Assembly: GCA_902826685.1 (NCBI GenBank)
Contig: CADEFT010000032.1
Location: 1 to 64,000 of the forward strand
Length of the DNA: 64,000 nucleotides
Direction: 5' to 3'
Source of the DNA: an uncultured Acidobacteriota bacterium
GTDB lineage: Bacteria; Acidobacteriota; Terriglobia; Bryobacterales; Bryobacteraceae
Shown here: positions 52,869-60,498 of the stretch, piece by piece
How positions within the stretch are numbered: the first letter of the stretch is position 1
Layout: each line of letters opens with the position of its first letter
The notes under the pieces: model-generated
What the model saw: only the letters and a program-made list of their open reading frames with translations
Told to the model about the DNA's origin: nothing
Databases searched by the model: none
Position numbers and translations under genes: made by a program

Positions 52869-52896
52869 CTTATATCAGGGAGCTTACTTGTGTCAC
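52869..52896 (-). promoter_or_regulatory. Putative sdh operon promoter (GTGACA-N16-TATAAG)
   Basis: On the minus strand GTGACA (5 of 6 to TTGACA, at 52891-52896) and TATAAG (5 of 6, at 52869-52874) are 16 bases apart. A start near 52862 gives a leader of about 48 bases containing GGGAGGG before the sdhC ATG. The 138-bp gap to the LOG gene holds nothing else. Confidence 0.6.
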
Positions 52897-52952
52897 GCGG
52901 ACGGCCTTGATCTCCCGGTCGATGCCGCCCGAAGTTTCGCCAACCAGCATAA

Positions 52953-54047
52953 CTAACGGACCCACACGGGCGGATGCGCGCGCAGGAACGCCACGATTTC
53001 GGCCGGCTCATCCGACAAATACAGCATGTCGCGATAGCGCTCGTTCGCCACGTGCTGCATCAACGGATAAACGGGCGATTGTTCGGTGAAGTGCTGACGG
53101 CCCAGGAACACCATCGGACTGACCACGCCGAACGTCGCATAGTGATTTTGCGTCGCGTCCTGGAACACTTCCTGGCGCGTGCCGGCGCTGCCTGGCGAAA
53201 ACACCACGCCGTGATGCGCGATTTCAAGCAGTCCTTCTTCGCGAATGGAATTGGCGAAGTATTTGGCGATGTGCGTCGCGAAGACATTGGTCGGCTCGTG
53301 CCCATAAAACCAGGTGGGAACGGCCAGGCTTTCGCAGCCGTCGGGGTAGCGGTCCCTCACCGAAAACGCGGTTTCCAGATAAGCCGAAGCGTGCGCGTCC
53401 GGCGCGGCCGATAGGATCTCGAGCGCGGTGGCCACCGCCGCCTCGCTCCGCCGCGCCAGCCACGCGCCCAGATTCGCCGCCTCCATCATGCCCGGCCCGC
53501 CGCCGCTAACCACGCAGTAGCCGGCCTGGGTCAGCAGCCGCGCGGTCTCCACCACCTTGCGATACCAGGGATCGGTGCGCCTTGCGCTGCCACCGCCCAT
53601 CATGCCCACCAGTTTCGGCTCCGCCTCCAGGAATTCCGCCAGCGCGTTGTCGATGGCATGATCGTGAATGCGGCGCGCGAGCGCTTCCACCATGTTTTTC
53701 GGATTGCGGCCCTTGGCGACGAAATCGTCGTAAATGACGCGATCGGTGGAGCGGGAAGGATCGGGGTAAGCCGGCGCGTACAGCTCCTCCGCCGTGTACA
53801 GGCGCGAGCGGTAGGGATTGTAGGGCACGCCTCCGATACGCGGAAACACGACGCCGCCCCGTTTGCGCACCACCGCCTCGGAATCGGAGCAATCGAAAAG
53901 GCAGCCGAGAAAGTGGGCGCCCGCCAGTTCCCAACCGGCCCAGTCATCGGTGCCGAACTCTCTCAGATCCACCGAGAGCACAACGGCTCCGGACAGCTTT
54001 CCGCCCCGCTCCCGGACCTGGGAGACAGCGGTCAACTCTTCTCGCAT
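52953..54047 (-). CDS. LOG-family (TIGR00730-like) Rossmann-fold protein with N-terminal extension
   Basis: 364 residues. Core LOG motifs are LVGMMGGGSARRTDPWYR, VSGGGPGMMEAANLGAW and PGSAGTRQEVFQDATQNHYATF, a variant of the PGGxGTxxE phosphoribohydrolase motif with Ser for Gly. LOG proteins release free base from nucleotide monophosphates. The N-terminal 100 residues (GKLSGAVVLSVDLREFG, GVPYNPYRSRLYTAEEL) are absent from short LOG proteins and resemble longer PpnN-like members. It follows the sugar isomerase by 10 bp on the same strand. Substrate not assignable. Confidence 0.85.
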   Translation of the reverse strand: MREELTAVSQVRERGGKLSGAVVLSVDLREFGTDDWAGWELAGAHFLGCLFDCSDSEAVVRKRGGVVFPRIGGVPYNPYRSRLYTAEELYAPAYPDPSRSTDRVIYDDFVAKGRNPKNMVEALARRIHDHAIDNALAEFLEAEPKLVGMMGGGSARRTDPWYRKVVETARLLTQAGYCVVSGGGPGMMEAANLGAWLARRSEAAVATALEILSAAPDAHASAYLETAFSVRDRYPDGCESLAVPTWFYGHEPTNVFATHIAKYFANSIREEGLLEIAHHGVVFSPGSAGTRQEVFQDATQNHYATFGVVSPMVFLGRQHFTEQSPVYPLMQHVANERYRDMLYLSDEPAEIVAFLRAHPPVWVR

Positions 54048-54057
54048 GGTTCGGCGA

Positions 54058-54966
54058 TCAGACCCGCTCGACGACCTTCAACAGTTCGGTAAGCGAAGTG
54101 CGGCTGGCATGCGCCTTCCCCTGGGGGCTCTTGTAATGCGTCTCGAGCGTGAACGAACCCTTGTAGCCGGCCTTGAGCAGCGCCCGGATCTGGCCCACAT
54201 TGTCCATCGTGCCGTCGCCCACCGCGCACCATTCCACTTTGCCCGCGTCATTCTTGCGGAAATCGCGAAGGTGGACGTGGAAGATGCGCGCCGCGTCGAG
54301 CAGCTTGTAGCCGTCGGGATAGCTGTGCTCGCCCGCCGTGGCGGCATTGTTCGGATCCCAGGTCAGACCGAGCGCGTCGTTCTTCACGTTTTTCAAAAGC
54401 TCGGCCGCCTGAGCGCCCGTCCAGACGTAGCTGGAGCCGACGTTTTCCAGCGCCAGCCGGAACCCGCGCGCCTTGGCTTTCGCCGCCGCCTCGCGCACCA
54501 GCTCATAGATGCGCGGATAGTGGGCCGCGTCCGGCTTCCCGTCCTCGCTGTAGGTAAAGGCGAAGATGCGAATCCTGTCGGTGCCGTAGATCTTGGCGCG
54601 TTCGAAGGCCGAATTCAGCAGCGCCCATTGATTGTCGAGCACGCCGCGTCCTTCGGGCGTATCGGCGGGCAGGGGAATCTTGAAGAAGCCCGTACCCAAA
54701 GTGTTGACACGCACGTCATGGGAGTCGAGAACTTCGCGTGACTTGCGCACGATATCGAGCGGCTGCGCCGTATTGTACTTGCCGTATATGTTGCGGATCT
54801 CCGCCCACCCCAGCTTGAATTCCTTCAGAAACTTGGCGGCCACTTCCACCTCGTCGTCGATCTCGTCCGTGGTTACACCCAGCGGCACCTGGGCTAACGT
54901 GGCGGCTTTGGCCACCGCGGCCAGCGGCAGCGAGGCCAGAAAGTGACGGCGGTTCAACAGGTTCAT
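54058..54966 (-). CDS. Exported sugar phosphate isomerase/epimerase-like TIM barrel (Tat)
   Basis: 302 residues. The ATG at 54966 opens NRRHFLASLPLAAVA, a twin-arginine signal. The fold is the xylose-isomerase-like TIM barrel (AP endonuclease 2 group): LGVTTDEIDDEVEVAAKF, RLALENVGSSYVWTGAQA, LTWDPNNAATAGEHSYPDG, FHVHLRDFRKNDAGKVEWC with Glu/Asp/His metal ligands in these strands. TAGAAT lies 7 bases before the ATG and no Shine-Dalgarno is seen. An in-frame ATG at 54975 is the alternative. It follows no other sugar gene directly; a role in periplasmic sugar interconversion is inference. Confidence 0.86.
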   Translation of the reverse strand: MNLLNRRHFLASLPLAAVAKAATLAQVPLGVTTDEIDDEVEVAAKFLKEFKLGWAEIRNIYGKYNTAQPLDIVRKSREVLDSHDVRVNTLGTGFFKIPLPADTPEGRGVLDNQWALLNSAFERAKIYGTDRIRIFAFTYSEDGKPDAAHYPRIYELVREAAAKAKARGFRLALENVGSSYVWTGAQAAELLKNVKNDALGLTWDPNNAATAGEHSYPDGYKLLDAARIFHVHLRDFRKNDAGKVEWCAVGDGTMDNVGQIRALLKAGYKGSFTLETHYKSPQGKAHASRTSLTELLKVVERV

Positions 54967-54973
54967 ATGCTGC

Positions 54974-54979
54974 ATTCTA
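54974..54979 (-). promoter_or_regulatory. Putative -10 element (TAGAAT) 7 bases before the isomerase start
   Basis: TAGAAT (5 of 6) on the minus strand ends 7 bases before the ATG at 54966. No Shine-Dalgarno follows. Predicts a leaderless transcript. Confidence 0.35.
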
Positions 54980-55027
54980 CCGCTTGGGCGAATCCGTTGT
55001 AGTCTGATGAGAAGGAGTCCTACCCCC

Positions 55028-57769
55028 ATGAAGCACTTGCTGACCGCCGTCTCGGCAGTTGTCTGGAACGCCAGCTTCGTCTGGGCACAAGCCAGTGGCC
55101 TGCCGCAGGGAATTTCCAAAGGCGCCACCGTTGAAGGCATCACCGAGTACAGGCTCGACAACGGCCTTCGCGTACTGCTTTTCCCCGATCCTTCGAAACC
55201 CAAGGTGACGGTCAACGTGACCATCATGGTCGGCTCCAAACATGAAAACTACGGCGAGACGGGGATGGCTCACCTGCTCGAACATCTCCTGTTCAAAGGC
55301 ACCGATAAGTACCCGGCCATCTTCACTCTTCTGCGCAATCGCGGGGCGCAGTTCAACGGCTCCACCTGGTATGACCGGACCAATTACTACGAGACGCTGA
55401 CGGCGAGCGATGAAAATCTGCGCTGGGCCATCGACATGGAGGCCGATCGCATGGTGCGCTCCTGGGTGGCGAAGAAAGATCTCGATAGCGAAATGACGGT
55501 GGTGCGCAACGAATTCGAATCGGGTGAGAATTCGCCCATGCGCGTGATCATGCAGCGCGCCGCCTCGGCCGCCTATGACTGGCACAACTACGGCAAGTCG
55601 ACCATCGGCGCACGCTCCGACATCGAGAATGTGCCCATCGACAGGCTCCAGGCCTTCTACCGGCTTTACTACCAGCCCGACAACGCCATGCTGGTGATCG
55701 CCGGCAAGTTCGATGAACCCAAGGCGCTCGGCTGGATCGCCGAATCGTTCGGACGCATTCCCAAGCCGCAGCGCGTGCTGCCGAAGAGCTACACGGCCGA
55801 GCCGACGCAGGATGGGGAACGCACCGTCACCGTACGCCGCACCGGCGATGAGCAGTTGCTGATGACCGTGCATCGCATCCCGGCGGGAACGCACGAGGAC
55901 TACGCCGCGGTTGCGATTCTGACTTCGATACTCGGTGATAGCCCCACCGGCCGGCTGTACAAGGCGCTGGTCGATAACAAGAAAGCCGCCAACATCATGG
56001 GCTTCGATTTCCAGTTGGCCGAGCCGGGCATTCTCTACCTGGGCGCTCGTCTGCGCACCGAGCAATCGCTGGACGAAGCGCGCCAGGCGTTGATTTCGAC
56101 CATCGACGGCGCCGCCAAAGAGCCGCCTACGGCCGAGGAGGTCGACCGCGCCCGCACCAAGCTGCTCAAACAGATCGAACTCGGGCTGGCCAATTCCGAC
56201 GATGTCGGTGTGGAGCTTAGCGAATGGGCTTCCATGGGCGACTGGCGGATGCTCTTCATCACCCGCGACCGCATCAAGAAGGTGACGGCGGCCGACGTGC
56301 AGCGCGCCGCGCGCACCTATTTGAAGCAGGACAACCGCACCATCGCCACGTTCCTGCCCACCGCCAAGCCCGATCGCACCGAGATTCCGGCCACGCCCGA
56401 TGTCGCCGCTATCGTGAAGGACTACAAGGGTACGGAGACCATCGCCCAGGGCGAGGTCTTCGATCCCACACCCGCCAACGTGGAAGGTCGAGCCAAGCGC
56501 GTGAAACTTGCAAACGGCATGAAGCTTGTGATGATGCCGAAGAAGACGCGCGGAGCCGCCGTCATGGCGCGCATCACCTTGCGCTATGGCGATGAGAATA
56601 CGCTGCGGGGCAAAAACGCCGAGGCGCAGTTGGCCTGGTCGATGCTGATGCGCGGCACCGCCAAGCACTCCCGCCAGCAGATTCAGGATGAGTTCGACAA
56701 ACTCAAGGCGCGCGTGAACATGGGTGGTTCGACGCAGTTCGGCTCGGCCAACATCCAGACGGTGGCCGCCAACCTGCCTGCCGCGCTGGAGCTCACCGCC
56801 GAGATTCTGCGCGAACCCGCCTTCCCGGATTCTGAATTCGATCAGGTGAAACAGGCGTCGCTGGCCGGCATCGAGTCCCAGAAGAGCCAGCCGCAGTTTC
56901 TCGCTTTCAACGAACTGACCCGCCATATGAGCCCCTATCCGAAGGGCGACGTGCGCGCCACCGGCTCGGCCGAAGAGCGCATTGCGGAACTGAATGGCGC
57001 CACGCTTGCCGGAGCCCGCAAGTTCTACCAGGATTTCTTCGGCGGATCGCCCGAGGCCATCATGACCGTGGTGGGCGATTTCGATCCGCAGGCGATCGAG
57101 AAGCTGGCCGCCGGACTGCTGGGAAATTGGAAGACGCCGGCCGCCGTCAAACGGCCCGAACGCAAATCGCAGAAGGTCGAGGCGGTCAATCGCATCCTGG
57201 AAACGCCGGACAAAGCCAACGCCGTGTTCGCCGCCGGTTCGAATCTCGACCTCACCGATGAATCGCCGGATTATCCGGCTCTGCTGATTGCCAACTACAT
57301 CTTCGGCGGCGGCAGTTCCTCGCGCATCTTCCGCCGTTTCCGCGAGAAGGAAGGCTGGAGTTACGGCGCCGGCTCGGGACTCACCGCGCCCACCAGGGAC
57401 AACGACGGTGGCGTGATGGTGTACGCGATTCTCGCGCCGCAAAACATGACCAAGCTCGAAGCCGGATTCCGCGAGGAACTCGACAAGGCCCTCAAGGAAG
57501 GCTTCACCGCCGATGAAGTGGACAAGGCCAAGGAATCGTGGCTGCAGCGCCAGGCCGTACAGCGCGCCGAAGATATGTCTCTGCTCGGCAATCTTTCGGT
57601 CAACGAATATTGGGGCCGCACGATGACGTGGCAGGGCGGCCTTGAGACGAAGGTGGCCGCGCTCACCCCCGATCACGTCAACGCCGCGTTCCGGAAATAC
57701 TTGAAGCCGGAAGCGTTCAGCATCTTCAAGGCCGGCGATTTCAAGAAGGCGGCCGCGGCCAGCAACTGA
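55028..57769 (+). CDS. Exported M16-family zinc protease
   Basis: 913 residues made of two tandem M16 units. Signal peptide MKHLLTAVSAVVWNASFVWA; AAGGAG lies upstream of the ATG at 55028, and an ATG at 55007 is less likely. The first unit has the inverted zinc motif HLLEH (H82, E85, H86) and a downstream Glu in NEFESGENSP. The second unit (from about residue 490) lacks HxxEH, as in many two-unit bacterial pitrilysins, and carries the RFREKEGWSYGAGSGL substrate-binding segment. It probably degrades peptides in the periplasm. It is followed 7 bp later by the DHFR-like gene. Confidence 0.92.
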   Translation: MKHLLTAVSAVVWNASFVWAQASGLPQGISKGATVEGITEYRLDNGLRVLLFPDPSKPKVTVNVTIMVGSKHENYGETGMAHLLEHLLFKGTDKYPAIFTLLRNRGAQFNGSTWYDRTNYYETLTASDENLRWAIDMEADRMVRSWVAKKDLDSEMTVVRNEFESGENSPMRVIMQRAASAAYDWHNYGKSTIGARSDIENVPIDRLQAFYRLYYQPDNAMLVIAGKFDEPKALGWIAESFGRIPKPQRVLPKSYTAEPTQDGERTVTVRRTGDEQLLMTVHRIPAGTHEDYAAVAILTSILGDSPTGRLYKALVDNKKAANIMGFDFQLAEPGILYLGARLRTEQSLDEARQALISTIDGAAKEPPTAEEVDRARTKLLKQIELGLANSDDVGVELSEWASMGDWRMLFITRDRIKKVTAADVQRAARTYLKQDNRTIATFLPTAKPDRTEIPATPDVAAIVKDYKGTETIAQGEVFDPTPANVEGRAKRVKLANGMKLVMMPKKTRGAAVMARITLRYGDENTLRGKNAEAQLAWSMLMRGTAKHSRQQIQDEFDKLKARVNMGGSTQFGSANIQTVAANLPAALELTAEILREPAFPDSEFDQVKQASLAGIESQKSQPQFLAFNELTRHMSPYPKGDVRATGSAEERIAELNGATLAGARKFYQDFFGGSPEAIMTVVGDFDPQAIEKLAAGLLGNWKTPAAVKRPERKSQKVEAVNRILETPDKANAVFAAGSNLDLTDESPDYPALLIANYIFGGGSSSRIFRRFREKEGWSYGAGSGLTAPTRDNDGGVMVYAILAPQNMTKLEAGFREELDKALKEGFTADEVDKAKESWLQRQAVQRAEDMSLLGNLSVNEYWGRTMTWQGGLETKVAALTPDHVNAAFRKYLKPEAFSIFKAGDFKKAAAASN

Positions 57770-57776
57770 GAGCATC

Positions 57777-58331
57777 ATGCGCCGCATCCGGTACGTCGTG
57801 GCGGCGAGCCTGGATGGCTACATCGCCGGGCCCAAGGGCGAAGCCGACTGGATCCTCATGGATCCGGAAATCGACTTCGGCGGGCTGTTCGCCCAGTTCG
57901 ACACGCTGTTGATGGGACGCCGTACCTTCGAGCATTCCGCCGGCATGGGTCAGGGCACGATGCCGGGCATGCAGACGGTGGTGGTGTCCACCACGCTGCG
58001 CCAGGCCGATCACAAAGGCGTCACCATCGTCGCCGACGGTGTGAAGGAAGCGATTGCCAAACTCCGCGCCAGGCCGGGCAAGGATATTTGGCTGTTCGGC
58101 GGCGGCGGATTGTTTCGCAGTCTCGCTTCCCTGAAACTGGTGGACTCGGTTGAAATCGCCATCGTTCCGGTGCTGTTAGGCGGAGGAATTCCGCTGCTCG
58201 CTCCGTCATCGGAGCGAGTGCACCTGGAACTGCGCCATCAGCGGATCTACACCAAGACCGGCATCGTCTCACTGGAATATGCCGTGGTTCAGCGCAAGGC
58301 CAAATCCAAATTGCGCCGCGCTTCGGAGTAA
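57777..58331 (+). CDS. DHFR/RibD-C-like reductase family protein
   Basis: 184 residues. The dihydrofolate reductase/RibD C-terminal fold is seen in MRRIRYVVAASLDGYIAGP, DTLLMGRRTFEHS, VVVSTTLRQADHKGVTIV, IWLFGGGGLFRSLA and VEIAIVPVLLGGGIPLL. These proteins are NADPH-binding reductases of varied or unknown substrate. The last 13 codons (QRKAKSKLRRASE) do not belong to the family: they are read from the antisense strand of the SGNH/TPR gene tail, copy 1 of the repeat. It begins 7 bp after the M16 gene. Confidence 0.88.
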   Translation: MRRIRYVVAASLDGYIAGPKGEADWILMDPEIDFGGLFAQFDTLLMGRRTFEHSAGMGQGTMPGMQTVVVSTTLRQADHKGVTIVADGVKEAIAKLRARPGKDIWLFGGGGLFRSLASLKLVDSVEIAIVPVLLGGGIPLLAPSSERVHLELRHQRIYTKTGIVSLEYAVVQRKAKSKLRRASE

Positions 58332-58423
58332 TCAGGCCGGATTTCGAGCGCGCGCCGGAATTGAGCGGCGGCTTCCCGTCCCCGGCCCAAGCGGGCCAGT
58401 GCGGTTCCACGTTGTTGTGCGCT
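58273..58423. repeat. Copy 1 of a triplicated gene-junction segment (~151 bp)
   Basis: Starts with TGGAATATGCCG and contains the core AAATCCAAATTGCGCCGCGC. On the + strand it encodes the DHFR-like protein's last residues; on the minus strand it encodes DYSEARRNLDLALR and a stop, the exact C terminus of the SGNH/TPR protein. Confidence 0.85.
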
Positions 58424-58557
58424 TGGAATACGCCGTTATTCAGCACGGAGCAAAATCCAAATTGCGGCGCGCCTCGGAGTAGTCAGGCCGGATTTCGAGC
58501 GCGCGGGAATTAATCGGCCGCCAGCGCCGTTCGCCGGTTGATTCCTCTTCGGCGTAT
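58424..58557. repeat. Copy 2 of the triplicated segment (~134 bp), most decayed
   Basis: Starts with TGGAATACGCCG, core AAATCCAAATTGCGGCGCGC. The minus strand reads DYSEARRNLDFAPC then stop, a decayed form of copy 1. A shorter spacing and several changes make it the most divergent copy. No intact gene lies in it. Confidence 0.8.
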
Positions 58558-58720
58558 TGGAACAGGCCGCCGTTCAGCGCAACGCCAAATCCAAATTACG
58601 CCGCGCTTCGGAGTAATCAGGCCGGATTTCGAGCGCACGGCGGAATTGATCGGCGGCCTCCTGCCTCTTGCCCAAGCGCGCCAGCGCGGTTCCCAGGTTG
58701 TTATGCGCTTCGGCGTAAGC
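58558..58720. repeat. Copy 3 of the triplicated segment, inside the SGNH/TPR gene
   Basis: Starts with TGGAACAGGCCG, core AAATCCAAATTACGCCGCGC. This copy carries the functional stop of the SGNH/TPR gene at 58574-58576 and merges into its last TPR. Confidence 0.8.
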
Positions 58721-60496
58721 CTCATTCTGCCGTAGCGCCTCCCGGTAGGCCGCGATCGCTTCCGGCAGCCGGCCCGCGCGGCTGAGCAGCGCTCCCAGAT
58801 TGTAGTGGGCTTCGGCCGCTTCGGGATGGAGCCGCGCCGTTTCGCGAAGGTGGCCGATGGCTTCCTCCACTCGTCCATCCGCCGCCGCGCGGCGTCCCAT
58901 GGCATCGTGCGCGGCGGCCAGATTCACTTGCGCTTCGCGCCAGCCGGGCTGAATGTCGAGCGCGGTCCGGTAAGCCGCCGCCGATTCGCTCCACAGGCTG
59001 CGCCGGGCCAACGAAGCACCTCGTCCGAAATGCGCCGCCGCCAGTTGCTGATTCGCGCGCAGTGCGGCGTCGAATTCCTTGGCCGCCTCTTCGTGCCGGC
59101 CGGCCTCGGTGAGGATCGAACCCAGGCCGGCGCGCCAGGACGCCCAGTCGCCTGCCTGGGACAATTGCATGCGGTACTGAGCGATCGCTTCGTCGAAGCG
59201 GCCGGATTCGCGCAGCAACTCGATGCAGCGCAGACGCAGCGCCGGAGGTCCACAGGTTTCAAGCGCCTGAGCGCGATCCACCGGCAGATCGAGATCCGGC
59301 GAGACGACGGCGGAACGGAACGGCGGCTGGGAAGTCATCGCGCGGATATCGGCGGCCATGCGGCGCCGGTCCCAATTGGTGAGGCCTGCATCCCCAGCTT
59401 CTCCATTTCCTTTCCGTACATGATCGGCCAGGAACGCGGCCAGCCTGCGGTTGCCGCCTGGCGTTAGATGGACGTGTTCATAGAAATCGAACGTCTGCCG
59501 CGCCGCATCGGCCAGCACCACGCCGGGCACGGCGCGTGCCACTTCGCGAATCGTGTCATTGATGCGGGAATCGGCGCGGAACCGCAACGTGTCGAGGTCG
59601 CGCGCGCGCTCCAGCAAAGCGTCGTCACCGCAGGCCACACCGGCCCGGTATTGCACATCGGCGTTGCGCGGGTGGCGCGCCGCCAGTTCGCGATACGCTT
59701 CGCAGCCGCCGCCCGGCGGCGCATCCACATTGCCCCCGTCCCAGGCAAACGGAGGCTGTCCCCGCAGGTTCACAGCCACCGTGCTCAGCATAACCGCCGC
59801 CCCCGCGTCGCGTCCCAGCCGGCAGATGCGAGTCAGATTCTCACGGAAGTTCCGGTACACCGCCGGCAGACGCGGGTCGTCGAATGGCACCTGCCGGTCG
59901 AGGAACATTCGCATGCCGCGCCATTCGCCCGGCTGCCGGCTGGGCGCAAGCAGTTGGCCCAACCGGAACGACTTCGCCGCGAACGCCAGGCGCGCCAGGG
60001 TGGGATGCTCCGTCAAACCATGCGGTCCCACCACTTCGTTATTGCCGATGTAGAGGACAAACAGATCGGGCGCGCGAGCGGCGCATTCCCGCGCGATACC
60101 GGCGATCACGCCTGAGTCAATCGCCGTCATCGCCGCGTTCACCACTTCCAACGGCCGGTCCGGGTAGCGAGCCCGCAGCGCCGCCTCCAGCATGCGAGGC
60201 AATCCGAACGCCGGTTCGGGCACACCCATCGCCGCCGATTCGCCGAGCACGAAGACGCGATAGACGCCAGGCTGCTTCGGCGCGAGCGCCGCGCCGAAAG
60301 GAGTCCGCGCGATGGCGGGCGGAAAGAAGCGCCAGGCGAATCGTTCGTTGGTGCCTTCCGTTCCATTGACCGGCACGAAGAACGTTACCGGATATCCATG
60401 GCCCGCCATCCGCAGCGCCGTCTCGGCAATGGCCAGAAAAAGCGCCGGCGATCCCACGATCAACAGCGCCCGAACCAGCCACTCGCGAGCGGCCAA
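58574..60496 (-). CDS. SGNH/GDSL hydrolase fused to tetratricopeptide repeats
   Basis: 640 residues. An N-terminal signal or anchor helix (WLVRALLIVGSPALFLAIAE) precedes a GDSL-type hydrolase with block I FVLGESAAMGVPEP (Ser nucleophile), the Gly-block VVNAAMTAIDS, LYIGNNEVVGPHGL and the catalytic Asp/His block FYEHVHLTPGGNRRLAAF. From about residue 420 the protein becomes TPR repeats (ESGRFDEAIAQYRMQLSQAG, SLWSESAAAYRTALDIQPGW, GRLPEAIAAYREALRQN, GKRQEAADQFRRALEIRPDY). TTG start at 60496, only 2 bp after the third TonB receptor stop, so they are co-transcribed. Substrate unknown. Confidence 0.85.
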   Translation of the reverse strand: MAAREWLVRALLIVGSPALFLAIAETALRMAGHGYPVTFFVPVNGTEGTNERFAWRFFPPAIARTPFGAALAPKQPGVYRVFVLGESAAMGVPEPAFGLPRMLEAALRARYPDRPLEVVNAAMTAIDSGVIAGIARECAARAPDLFVLYIGNNEVVGPHGLTEHPTLARLAFAAKSFRLGQLLAPSRQPGEWRGMRMFLDRQVPFDDPRLPAVYRNFRENLTRICRLGRDAGAAVMLSTVAVNLRGQPPFAWDGGNVDAPPGGGCEAYRELAARHPRNADVQYRAGVACGDDALLERARDLDTLRFRADSRINDTIREVARAVPGVVLADAARQTFDFYEHVHLTPGGNRRLAAFLADHVRKGNGEAGDAGLTNWDRRRMAADIRAMTSQPPFRSAVVSPDLDLPVDRAQALETCGPPALRLRCIELLRESGRFDEAIAQYRMQLSQAGDWASWRAGLGSILTEAGRHEEAAKEFDAALRANQQLAAAHFGRGASLARRSLWSESAAAYRTALDIQPGWREAQVNLAAAHDAMGRRAAADGRVEEAIGHLRETARLHPEAAEAHYNLGALLSRAGRLPEAIAAYREALRQNEAYAEAHNNLGTALARLGKRQEAADQFRRALEIRPDYSEARRNLDLALR

Positions 60497-60498
60497 CG

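Noticed and set aside
54977..57787. A 936-codon open reading frame antisense to the M16 protease gene
   Set aside because: It mirrors the M16 gene almost exactly, is rich in His/Arg/Gly/Ala as expected for the complement of GC-rich coding DNA, and shows no domain; the M16 frame has clear motifs.
58279..58482. A 67-codon plus-strand frame between the DHFR-like and SGNH/TPR genes
   Set aside because: It reads across repeat copies 1 and 2 and is explained by the tandem duplication, not by a separate gene.
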